Shown here one piece after another: positions 15,760 to 22,952 of a stretch of 34,470 nt of DNA. The notes under the pieces were generated by a model. It saw only the letters and a list, made by a program, of their open reading frames with translations, was not told where the DNA came from and did not search any database. The stretch spans positions 1 to 34,470 of the forward strand of contig CALADZ010000188.1 in NCBI GenBank assembly GCA_937890575.1, read 5' to 3'. Position numbers and translations under genes: made by a program. This DNA is from MAG-120531 sp002378585. GTDB lineage: Bacteria > Bacteroidota > Bacteroidia > Flavobacteriales > Flavobacteriaceae. How positions within the stretch are numbered: the first letter of the stretch is position 1; every line of letters starts with the position of its first letter.

Positions 15760-16404
15760 ATGAAAAAACTACTCTGGATTCCTGCCTGTGTATTTATGGC
15801 CTCAGTAGGGGCTCAAACACAAAGCGGCTGGGGGATTCGCGCGGGTATTCAATACCCACAAAACGGGGATTTGAAGACCTCGATCTCCTCAGTCGAAAAG
15901 GATATTTCTTCCGGTGCAGAACAGCGCTCTGGATGGCATGTTGGTGCCTCAAGAATGATTTATTTGGGCGGGTTTTACCTGAAACCTGAACTTGTTTTTG
16001 CTCAGACTACCCGTAGTTACCAAGCTCAGGGATTATCGGTAGATCTCTCCGATGAATTTACAGCCAAACGCCAACAAATTGAACTGCCTGTTTTGGTTGG
16101 CGTATCCGTTTTTGGTCCCGTTCATTTCAGCGCAGGCCCACAGATGCGTTATATACTCAAAGATCAAATTAGCGGTCTCAACGATCTGAGTATTGAAGAG
16201 GCAAGTCAGTCATGGACTTTAGGATTCCAGTGGGGTGTCGGCATACACACCAATAGATGGGCTGTAGAAGTAAGAATGGACCGAGGCCTGAATGCCCAAG
16301 AATCAAACATTGTGCACCGAAATCTTCCTCAATGGAGCAGCAGAATTGATCAGAGAAGCCATCAATGGTTGATCGGTTTGACTTATCAATTCAACAAAGA
16401 CTAA
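15760..16404 (+). CDS. Outer-membrane beta-barrel protein (PorT-like)
   Basis: A 214-residue secreted protein. The signal peptide is MKKLLWIPACVFMASVGAQ, with likely cleavage after AQ. The mature part has alternating strands (GWGIRAGIQYP, GGFYLKPELVFAQT, RQQIELPVLVGVSVFGPV, WTLGFQWGVGIH, QWLIGLTYQFN) typical of eight-stranded OmpA/PorT-type barrels, including an aromatic last-strand terminus. Function unknown. Its ATG directly follows the transketolase stop, so it is probably translationally coupled. Its TAA interlocks with the TAG of the convergent lipoprotein gene (CTAA). Confidence 0.8.
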   Translation: MKKLLWIPACVFMASVGAQTQSGWGIRAGIQYPQNGDLKTSISSVEKDISSGAEQRSGWHVGASRMIYLGGFYLKPELVFAQTTRSYQAQGLSVDLSDEFTAKRQQIELPVLVGVSVFGPVHFSAGPQMRYILKDQISGLNDLSIEEASQSWTLGFQWGVGIHTNRWAVEVRMDRGLNAQESNIVHRNLPQWSSRIDQRSHQWLIGLTYQFNKD

Positions 16405-17339
16405 TCTTTATCTAGATAGTCGGGAATACCATCTTTATCGGTATCGGGAAAAGAAATCGTCCCATCGGCATTAATCGTAATTTCATCTTTTGTAGGGATT
16501 CCATCCCCATCATCATCGCTGTCTAAATGATTTGGCGTAGCCACTTGGAAAGACCTGCGTTCAATGGTGTAATCTGTATTGTCGTCGTCGTAAATTCCGT
16601 TGCCATTAAGATCTTCCATCCAGGAGGGAATTCCATCATTGTCGTAATCCGTGTCCGGAACAAAATTACCGAGCTCAAGCACAAAAATAAGGTTCTCGTA
16701 GGCAGGAATACTTCCTGAAACATTGTTGTAGTAACCTAGTGCTGACGGAATGATAAACATCCCCATACCACTATCTGTGTAGGTAGAAGTACCGTCATCA
16801 TTAATGCGTACTTGGGTGCCTTTTTTCAACTTGGACACCCCAATACCATATCCTTGAATAGTGAACGGCAAATACTGCCATAAGTACTGAGCAGACGCAT
16901 CAAAGGTGGTTCCATTAAAACGCATCCCTCGGTACTTGACTAGTGTAGAATCGGCTCTAGTAGGCTGTGGACCTACTCCTTCCCTCAAGGGGATATAATA
17001 AATGGTATGCTCTACAGTTTCCCCATCTTCTAACCCCAAATCTTCAGATTTGAGTGTGACTTTAATAGCCTGTGCTCGTTGAATAAGCGGTGTTCTACCT
17101 GCCAGATCTCCAGCCAAGGTGTCTATTTTTACTTTAAAGTCAAAGTCTACCGCTGGGTTATCAAAGTCGCTGTAATTGTAGGTATGAGTCGCCATAAATG
17201 CCTCAATGTCTGCACTGTTGGTTTGATAAACCTCACCAATGGGCAAAGGAGGGGTAATTTCAACTCCGTTGTCGTCTTTTTTGCATCCGATCAAAAAGAA
17301 CGTAAACAAGCTGAAAATAAGGGCATTTTTAAAATTCAT
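16401..17339 (-). CDS. FKBP-like lipoprotein with calcium-type repeats
   Basis: A 312-residue lipoprotein from the ATG at 17339: signal MNFKNALIFSLFTFFLIGC with a lipobox Cys followed by KKDD. The middle (about 120-225) resembles an FKBP-type peptidyl-prolyl isomerase, with YRGMRFNGTTFDAS, LPFTIQGYGIGVSKLKKGTQ, MFIIPSALGYYN and YENLIFVLELGNF. The C-terminal 75 residues hold thrombospondin type-3-like acidic repeats: DTDYDNDGIPSWMEDLNGNG, DSDDDGDGIPTKDE and DTDKDGIPDYLDKD, likely calcium binding. The frame extends ten codons upstream (to 17369), but these would precede the signal peptide. Catalytic activity is not certain. Likely surface or periplasmic folding role by inference. Confidence 0.82.
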   Translation of the reverse strand: MNFKNALIFSLFTFFLIGCKKDDNGVEITPPLPIGEVYQTNSADIEAFMATHTYNYSDFDNPAVDFDFKVKIDTLAGDLAGRTPLIQRAQAIKVTLKSEDLGLEDGETVEHTIYYIPLREGVGPQPTRADSTLVKYRGMRFNGTTFDASAQYLWQYLPFTIQGYGIGVSKLKKGTQVRINDDGTSTYTDSGMGMFIIPSALGYYNNVSGSIPAYENLIFVLELGNFVPDTDYDNDGIPSWMEDLNGNGIYDDDNTDYTIERRSFQVATPNHLDSDDDGDGIPTKDEITINADGTISFPDTDKDGIPDYLDKD

Positions 17340-17377
17340 TAGGCATAAATTATGGGCGGCAAGATACAATTTTCCCT

Positions 17378-17385
17378 TATTTTTG
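17378..17385 (+). promoter_or_regulatory. -7 element of the Hsp15-like gene
   Basis: TATTTTTG, an exact TAnnTTTG match, ending 22 bases before the ATG at 17408. No TTG at the -33 distance. Confidence 0.5.
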
Positions 17386-17407
17386 CTTGAGTCATTAACA
17401 AAGAATT

Positions 17408-17863
17408 ATGCGGCTAGACAAATATTTGTGGGCCATGCGGTACTTCAAAACTAGATCACTGGCCACTGAAGCCTTGAAAAAGGGAAAGGCGCGTATCGGG
17501 GATCAAATTGCCAAACCTTCAAGAGAGGTTTTTCCAGGTGATATAATCGCACTGCGAAAAGATCAAGTGGATTATGTCATCGAAGTAATCGGCCTACCCG
17601 ATTCACGTGTAGGTGCCAAATTACTCAATCTCTACCGCACTGATCGAACACCTGCAGAAAATCTAGAATTAGCTCGATTAAAACAACTAGCCCAAAACCA
17701 CTACCGTGAACGAGGGACCGGTAGACCCACCAAAAAAGATCGCCGGGCGCTTGATGAATACGCACCTGATTCAGTCACTGATGCGCTTATCGATGAGTTT
17801 ATTCAAGAAACACCAAAATCAGCGACCCCTTTGTTACCTTTAACCGAAAATGATGCGCTATGA
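17408..17863 (+). CDS. S4-domain RNA-binding protein, Hsp15-like
   Basis: A 151-residue protein with an N-terminal S4 RNA-binding domain (MRLDKYLWAMRYFKTRSLAT to about residue 60, including GKARIGDQIAKPSREV and PGDII). A basic tail carries RGTGRPTKKDRRALDEY. Hsp15 (HslR) in enterobacteria binds 50S subunits with stranded peptidyl-tRNA, and this is the same size and layout. It overlaps the downstream phosphoribosyltransferase gene by four bases (ATGA). Confidence 0.9.
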   Translation: MRLDKYLWAMRYFKTRSLATEALKKGKARIGDQIAKPSREVFPGDIIALRKDQVDYVIEVIGLPDSRVGAKLLNLYRTDRTPAENLELARLKQLAQNHYRERGTGRPTKKDRRALDEYAPDSVTDALIDEFIQETPKSATPLLPLTENDAL

Positions 17864-18360
17864 AAGACCTTATATTAGGGCATGAAGCCATACAGCACAA
17901 AATAAATAGAATAGCCTACCAGATCTATGAGTCCAATGTTCATGAAACCAAAATTGTAGTCGCTGGTATTCATGGGGGAGGTTCCTTGTTTGCCGAGAAA
18001 ATTATTAGCGTATTACAACGCATCACCCAAGCAGAGATTTTGACCTGTACGGTAGACATGGACAAAAAGAACCCGCTTTCAAGGCCCATCAAAACGAGTA
18101 TTCCCCTGAAGGAACTAACTAATTGCTCATTGGTTCTAGTCGATGACGTACTCAATTCAGGTACAACGCTGATTTACGGGGTACATCATTTTCTGCAAAT
18201 ACCTTTAAAAAAACTAAAAACGGCTGTCCTGGTGAACCGCAACCACAAAAAATTTCCGGTAAAGGCCGACTTCAAAGGAATATCACTTTCCACATCCCTA
18301 AATGAACATATTGACGTAGTCTTAGACCAAGATCGGGATGCAGTATACCTAAGTCAATAA
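17860..18360 (+). CDS. Phosphoribosyltransferase, PyrR-like
   Basis: A 166-residue type I phosphoribosyltransferase. The PRPP-binding loop VLVDDVLNSGTTL lies at about 92-104, preceded by IVVAGIHGGGSLFAEKI, the segment that contacts pyrophosphate. The shape is that of PyrR/HPRT enzymes, but the substrate base cannot be told. The acidic pair in the loop and the downstream basic segment VLVNRNHKKFPVKADFKG are like PyrR-family proteins. Start ATG overlaps the S4 gene by four bases. Its 3' end overlaps the convergent aroK gene by 12 bases. Confidence 0.88.
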   Translation: MKDLILGHEAIQHKINRIAYQIYESNVHETKIVVAGIHGGGSLFAEKIISVLQRITQAEILTCTVDMDKKNPLSRPIKTSIPLKELTNCSLVLVDDVLNSGTTLIYGVHHFLQIPLKKLKTAVLVNRNHKKFPVKADFKGISLSTSLNEHIDVVLDQDRDAVYLSQ

Positions 18361-18870
18361 AGTTTGGGACATGATGCGCTCCACGCATTCCTGTGGACTC
18401 AGATGATCCACAAGCACGTGTACGGATGCTTTTGCATAAAAAGGTAGGCGTTCAAATAAATGTTTGCCGATAAATTCAGGGAGATCTTGATCGGGCAAAT
18501 GAGCGATTAAAGGCCTAGTGATCTTTTCAACCATCAGTCGATCTACGAGCGCTGAAACCGACATTTGCAAATAGACTACATGATCTGATGCCGATAAAAT
18601 CAATGACATATTATCCCCATAAGCAGGAGTACCTCCTCCGGTAGACAATACATACGATGTGTTTTGTGAGAGCACTTGTTGCAGCAGTGATTGTTCCAGC
18701 TTTCTGAAATAAATAACGCCTTTTTGCGCAAACAAATCAGTCACTGATAAACCAGATTCAACTTCAATCAAATGATCTAGATCAATAAACGAGACTCCCA
18801 AATTGTGAGCAATTAAACGACCTATAGTGGATTTTCCACTACCCATATAACCGACGAGTACCATCTTCAT
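18349..18870 (-). CDS. aroK: Shikimate kinase
   Basis: Phosphorylates shikimate in aromatic amino acid synthesis. The 173 residues include Walker A GYMGSGKSTIG (about 7-17), the shikimate-binding DLDHLIE, FRKLEQ and STGGGTPA, and the lid region ITRPLIA, so all key positions are present. An exact -7 element TATTTTTG lies only four bases before the ATG at 18870, so translation starts at the very 5' end of the mRNA. The second Met (MVLVGYMG, 18864) is an alternative. Confidence 0.95.
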   Translation of the reverse strand: MKMVLVGYMGSGKSTIGRLIAHNLGVSFIDLDHLIEVESGLSVTDLFAQKGVIYFRKLEQSLLQQVLSQNTSYVLSTGGGTPAYGDNMSLILSASDHVVYLQMSVSALVDRLMVEKITRPLIAHLPDQDLPEFIGKHLFERLPFYAKASVHVLVDHLSPQECVERIMSQTLLT

Positions 18871-18874
18871 GATT

Positions 18875-18882
18875 CAAAAATA
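18875..18882 (-). promoter_or_regulatory. -7 element of aroK
   Basis: Minus-strand TATTTTTG, exact TAnnTTTG match, four bases before the ATG. This predicts a leaderless or nearly leaderless transcript. No -33 TTG at the usual spacing. Confidence 0.5.
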
Positions 18883-18942
18883 CAGCAAAACAAGCTGAGA
18901 AAATCTTTGAGTAAAAAAAAAGGGTATTTATCCAAAAAAGCC

Positions 18943-18972
18943 TTGTATAATCAATATTAGATAGTATATTTG
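18943..18972 (+). promoter_or_regulatory. Promoter of the tRNA-Lys/tRNA-Leu unit
   Basis: TTG at 18943-18945, a 19-base spacer and exact TATATTTG at 18965-18972, about 32 bases before the tRNA-Lys. A textbook Bacteroidota sigma-A promoter. Confidence 0.8.
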
Positions 18973-19004
18973 CACCCGCTATTAACAACTAAGTTAATGC
19001 GACT

Positions 19005-19077
19005 GACCAGGTAGCTCAGCCGGTAGAGCATCTCACTTTTAATGAGAGGGTCCTGGGTTCGAATCCCAGCCCGGTCA
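19005..19077 (+). tRNA. tRNA-Lys (anticodon TTT)
   Basis: Complete 73-base cloverleaf. Acceptor GACCAGG pairs with CCCGGTC, the D arm is GCTC...GAGC, the anticodon stem is TCTCA/TGAGA with loop CTTTTAA (anticodon TTT), the variable loop GGGTC, the T stem CTGGG/CCCAG with loop TTCGAAT, and the discriminator A. The acceptor stem has an A-C mismatch at the fifth pair (5:68). CCA is not encoded. The 442-base gap between aroK and the oxidoreductase gene is filled by this tRNA, the next one, their promoter and two terminators. Confidence 0.95.
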
Positions 19078-19082
19078 CAACT

Positions 19083-19111
19083 AAAGTTAAGTTTACCGCT
19101 TAACTTTTTTT
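19083..19111 (+). terminator. Hairpin with T-run between the two tRNAs
   Basis: AAAGTTAAG (19083-19091) pairs with CTTAACTTT (19099-19107) around a 7-base loop, followed by more T. It is AT-rich, so it may terminate only partly and let tRNA-Leu be transcribed from the same promoter. Confidence 0.6.
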
Positions 19112-19136
19112 GTATCTAATACTCTTGGTTTTTTCT

Positions 19137-19220
19137 GCCCACGTGGAGAAATTGGTAGACTTGCCATCTTGAGGGGGTGGTGTTCGTAAGGACGTGCTGG
19201 TTCGAATCCAGTCGTGGGCA
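19137..19220 (+). tRNA. tRNA-Leu (anticodon GAG)
   Basis: Complete 84-base class II tRNA. Acceptor GCCCACG/CGTGGGC, anticodon stem CCATC/GGTGG with loop TTGAGGG (anticodon GAG), long variable arm TGTTCGTAAGGACGT, T stem GCTGG/CCAGT with TTCGAAT loop, and discriminator A. The long variable arm and the anticodon identify leucine. CCA is not encoded. Confidence 0.95.
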
Positions 19221-19221
19221 C

Positions 19222-19251
19222 AAAGCCCTTCCCAAAGGAAGGGCTTTTTTT
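19222..19251 (+). terminator. Rho-independent terminator after tRNA-Leu
   Basis: AAAGCCCTTCC (19222-19232), loop CAAA, GGAAGGGCTTT (19237-19247), then T-run. Strong GC-rich stem that begins two bases after the tRNA. Confidence 0.88.
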
Positions 19252-19312
19252 ATCCTCAATGCGGAGTAACCGTTTAATTTTCTAATTTAACTGGATAAAC
19301 ACCCTTAGATCA

Positions 19313-20560
19313 ATGAAAAAATGCGTGGTGCTCGGTTCAGGAATTCAAGGATTATCTGCCGCATATTACCTTAGTGAAGCGGGACATCAAGTAACCATTA
19401 TCGACCCACACAAAGAATATCAAGGTGCTTCTTGGGTCAATGCTGGATACCTAACTCCCAGCCACATCATAACCATAGCCAATCCAAAGACACTAGCTAA
19501 TGGGATTAAATGGATGTTTCGATCGGACAGTCCCTTTTACATGAAACCCAGATGGGAAATCGATTTTATACGTTGGTTATGGGAATTTTATCGATCGGCC
19601 ACCCCAGAAAAAGTAGGTAACGCCATAGGTCCTATTGAAGCCATTAATTTGCTGAGTAAACAGTGTTACGAAAAAATACACCAAGAGTTAACTATCGGCA
19701 CCTTTCAGTTGGATCAAAGAGGCTTGTTGATGTTGTACAAAACAACAGCTGCTGAAAAGTCGGAGACAGCTGTAGCGCTCAGGGCACAGTCGGACGGACT
19801 CGGAGTTTCCTTTTTAGATCGCCATCAACTAGAAAAGATCCAGCCTGGAATAAATAAAGAGGTAAAAGGGGCCATTCATTACACCTGTGATGCACATACT
19901 ACACCGCCAGAAATTATGCGATTACTCACCCAACACCTGAAAAACAAAGGAGTGTCTTGGGTACACGACCCCTTGGATCGCTGGGAGGTCAACCAAGACA
20001 GAATTACCGCCATACACACTACGACAAATACGTACAAGGCGGACTACTTTGTCGTTGCTGCAGGTGTGTGGAGTAAAGACCTACTAAAAAGAGCTGGAAT
20101 ACACCTGAGTTTAGAAGCGGGTAAAGGGTACAGTATGGATGTACACCGACCTCATCCCATCAAATACCCAGCTATATTGATGGAACCCAAATGTGCCATC
20201 ACGCCCATGGAGGGTTGGGCTCGCTTTGCAGGAACTATGGAATTATCTGGGAATAATCACCGTATTCGGCCTGAACGCGTTAAAGCCATTGCTTCAGCCG
20301 TAAGCGCTTACTACGACAATTTCGAACTCAACACCTCGGAAATGGAACAAGCTCGATGTGGATTAAGACCTGTGAGCCCTGACGGACTCCCGCTTATAGG
20401 TCCTACAGAAAAATACCCCAACTTGATGGTAGCTACCGGACATGCGATGATGGGATGGAGCCTAGGGCCGGGTACTGGAAAATTAATTCAACAATGTATC
20501 GACCAAGAGCCTACCTCCATTGATCTTACCCCTTTCAATCCCAATCGAACATTTTATTAA
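19313..20560 (+). CDS. FAD-dependent oxidoreductase, D-amino acid dehydrogenase-like
   Basis: A 415-residue DAO-family flavoprotein. The FAD-binding Rossmann motif is at the N-terminus (VVLGSGIQGLSAAYYLSEAG, then TIIDPHKE), with SWVNAGYLTPSH next, as in DadA. The C-terminal FAD segment is CGLRPVSPDGLPLIGPT followed by TGHAMMGWSLGPGTGKL, and the central dehydrogenase fold contains VVAAGVWSKDLL. The closest known family is D-amino acid dehydrogenase, which oxidises D-amino acids to 2-oxo acids at the inner membrane; the true substrate could also be another amine such as a D-hydroxyproline. No partner genes are adjacent. The gene stands alone, ending in a terminator. Confidence 0.85.
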   Translation: MKKCVVLGSGIQGLSAAYYLSEAGHQVTIIDPHKEYQGASWVNAGYLTPSHIITIANPKTLANGIKWMFRSDSPFYMKPRWEIDFIRWLWEFYRSATPEKVGNAIGPIEAINLLSKQCYEKIHQELTIGTFQLDQRGLLMLYKTTAAEKSETAVALRAQSDGLGVSFLDRHQLEKIQPGINKEVKGAIHYTCDAHTTPPEIMRLLTQHLKNKGVSWVHDPLDRWEVNQDRITAIHTTTNTYKADYFVVAAGVWSKDLLKRAGIHLSLEAGKGYSMDVHRPHPIKYPAILMEPKCAITPMEGWARFAGTMELSGNNHRIRPERVKAIASAVSAYYDNFELNTSEMEQARCGLRPVSPDGLPLIGPTEKYPNLMVATGHAMMGWSLGPGTGKLIQQCIDQEPTSIDLTPFNPNRTFY

Positions 20561-20562
20561 AC

Positions 20563-20587
20563 AAAAAGGCCCCTTAGGGGCCTTTAT
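20563..20587. terminator. Bidirectional terminator between the DadA-like gene and acn
   Basis: AAAGGCCCC (20565-20573) and GGGGCCTTT (20577-20585) around a TTA loop. A T-run follows on the plus strand (short) and a longer one on the minus strand, so it can serve both convergent genes. Confidence 0.85.
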
Positions 20588-20606
20588 ATAGGAACGAAGC
20601 TTCCGA

Positions 20607-22871
20607 TTAAGCGTTCTGCAGTTTGATCAAATTCAATGCAGATCCTGCCTTAAACCAGGCAATCTGTGCGTCGTTATAACTGTGCGCGGCTTTAATCACC
20701 TCTTTGCTTCCATCAGCATGAGCTAATTCTACAGTAAGGGGTTTACCTGGTGCCATTGAGTCGATATCTACTAAGCTGATGCGGTCATCCTCGCGAATTA
20801 ATTCATAATCAGACTCCTGTACAAAAGTAAGCGCTAGCATACCCTGTTTTTTCAAGTTGGTCTCATGAATTCTGGCAAATGATTTAACTAAAACAGCGCC
20901 AACTCCTAAATGACGGGGTTGCATCGCGGCATGCTCACGGGAAGAACCCTCTCCATAATTGTGGTCTCCCACTACCAAAGAGCGAATACCTGCGGCTTTG
21001 TAAGCGCGTTGTGTGTCAGGAACTCCCCCATAGGCGCCGCTTAACTGATTTTTCACCAAGTTTGTCTTGTCGTTGAATGCATTTACTGCTCCAATCAGCG
21101 TATTGTTGGCAATATTATCCAAATGACCTCTGTAGCGCAACCATGGTCCAGCCATAGATATGTGGTCCGTGGTACATTTGCCTTTTGCTTTGATGAGCAG
21201 CGTCATGTTTTGAAGGCTTTCAACGGTCATCGGCTGAAAAGATTCAAGTAATTGAAGGCGTTCAGAATCAGGACTCACCGCTACTTGAACATGAGAACCA
21301 TCTGCTTCGGGCGCCACGAATCCAGCGTCCTCCACAGCAAATCCTGCTGGTGGCAGTTCGATGCCCATCGGCTCTTCAAATCGAACCTCTTCCCCATCTT
21401 CATTGATCAGTGTATCCGTTACAGGATTGAAATCCAAACGACCCGCAATAGCCAATGCAGCTACCAACTCTGGAGAACCGACAAAAGCATGGGTATTTGG
21501 GTTTCCATCGGCTCTTTTAGAAAAATTCCTGTTAAACGAGTGAACAATGGTATTTTTTCGGTCACCTTCACTATCTGATCTATCCCATTGTCCAATACAT
21601 GGTCCACAAGCATTGGTAAAAATGGTCGCTCCCAAGGTTTCAAAAGTAGCTAGCAAACCATCGCGCTCTGCAGTGTATCTGATTTGCTCTGAACCTGGAT
21701 TAATTCCAAAGTCTGCTTTGGCTTTTACTTTTTTATCCACCGCTTGTTGAGCGATCGATGCTGCTCGGGTCAAATCTTCGTAGGATGAGTTGGTACAGGA
21801 ACCTATCAGCCCCCACTCAACTTTTACAGGCCAGTCATTTTTCTGTGCCAAGGCACCTACTTCACTAATGGGAGTGGCCAAATCCGGAGTAAATGGACCA
21901 TTCAAATGAGGCATTAATGTACTGAGGTCGATCTCGATGACCTGATCAAAATACTTTTCAGGTTGAGCGTAAACTTCAGGATCTGCCGTCAGGTGTTGAC
22001 GCACTGCATTGGCTGCATCAGCCACATCACTCCGATCTGTAGCGCGTAAATAGCGCTCCATAGAATCATCATAACCAAACGTTGAGGTGGTTGCACCCAC
22101 TTCAGCACCCATATTGCATATAGTTCCCTTACCTGTACACGACAAGTTTTGGGCACCTTCTCCAAAATACTCAATAATGGCACCAGTTCCACCTTTAACC
22201 GTGAGGATACCGGCCACTTTTAAAATAACATCCTTGGCTGAAGTCCAACCGGATAATTTACCGGTAAGTTTTACACCGATGAGTTTGGGGAATTTTAATT
22301 CCCAAGCCATACCTGCCATAACATCAACGGCATCAGCACCTCCAACCCCAATAGCCAACATACCCAATCCACCAGCATTTACCGTATGTGAGTCAGTCCC
22401 AATCATCATCCCTCCAGGAAATGCATAGTTTTCTAGAACTACTTGGTGGATAATTCCCGCTCCTGGTTTCCAAAAACCGATCCCGTATTTATTGGATACA
22501 GACTCTAAGAAATTAAATACCTCGGCGCTAGAGTTGTTAGCCGACTTAAGATCCGCTACGGCCCCGCTCTTGGCTTGAATCAAGTGATCGCAATGAACGG
22601 TTGTCGGAACTGCCACCTTGGATTTACCCGCTTGCATAAACTGAAGCAAGGCCATCTGTGCCGTAGCGTCTTGGCAAGCAATGCGGTCTGGGGCAAAATC
22701 TACATAATCCTTCCCCCTGCCATAGGCAGTTGTGGGAAGTCCATCCCAAAGGTGATTGTACAAAATTTTCTCAGAAAGCGTAAGGGGTCTTCCTACAATA
22801 GTGCGTGCGCGCTCGATGCGTTCTGCCATTTGGGCATACACGCCCTGAATCATTTCAATATCAAAAGCCAT
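20607..22871 (-). CDS. acn: Aconitate hydratase
   Basis: Iron-sulphur enzyme that converts citrate to isocitrate in the TCA cycle. The 754 residues are of the mitochondrial-type length and order. The cluster cysteines are at 359 (GSCTNSS) and 422/425 (NACGPCIGQWDR). Substrate segments include TVHCDHLIQA, GTDSHTVNAGGLGMLAIGVG and GDHNYGEGSSREHAA, and the swivel domain contains TTDHISMAGPWLRYRG. A perfect 10-base palindrome ACTTTAAAGT (22879-22888) sits just upstream of the ATG, next to a near-consensus TAATTTTA -7 element (22892-22899). Monocistronic between two well-separated neighbours. Confidence 0.96.
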   Translation of the reverse strand: MAFDIEMIQGVYAQMAERIERARTIVGRPLTLSEKILYNHLWDGLPTTAYGRGKDYVDFAPDRIACQDATAQMALLQFMQAGKSKVAVPTTVHCDHLIQAKSGAVADLKSANNSSAEVFNFLESVSNKYGIGFWKPGAGIIHQVVLENYAFPGGMMIGTDSHTVNAGGLGMLAIGVGGADAVDVMAGMAWELKFPKLIGVKLTGKLSGWTSAKDVILKVAGILTVKGGTGAIIEYFGEGAQNLSCTGKGTICNMGAEVGATTSTFGYDDSMERYLRATDRSDVADAANAVRQHLTADPEVYAQPEKYFDQVIEIDLSTLMPHLNGPFTPDLATPISEVGALAQKNDWPVKVEWGLIGSCTNSSYEDLTRAASIAQQAVDKKVKAKADFGINPGSEQIRYTAERDGLLATFETLGATIFTNACGPCIGQWDRSDSEGDRKNTIVHSFNRNFSKRADGNPNTHAFVGSPELVAALAIAGRLDFNPVTDTLINEDGEEVRFEEPMGIELPPAGFAVEDAGFVAPEADGSHVQVAVSPDSERLQLLESFQPMTVESLQNMTLLIKAKGKCTTDHISMAGPWLRYRGHLDNIANNTLIGAVNAFNDKTNLVKNQLSGAYGGVPDTQRAYKAAGIRSLVVGDHNYGEGSSREHAAMQPRHLGVGAVLVKSFARIHETNLKKQGMLALTFVQESDYELIREDDRISLVDIDSMAPGKPLTVELAHADGSKEVIKAAHSYNDAQIAWFKAGSALNLIKLQNA

Positions 22872-22952
22872 GCTTCAAACTTTAAAGTCGGTAAAATTAC
22901 TAAAAAACGAAATCTATAACGGTTAAATATACTTAGAACGGTGGTTATGGAA

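Noticed and set aside
17340..17369. Ten-codon extension of the FKBP-like lipoprotein
   Set aside because: It would put residues before an already complete lipoprotein signal peptide.
22087..22428. Long open frame opposite aconitase, and other antisense frames inside dnaB, accA, tgt and E2
   Set aside because: They lie wholly within well-identified genes on the other strand, have no start context, and their translations resemble no known family.
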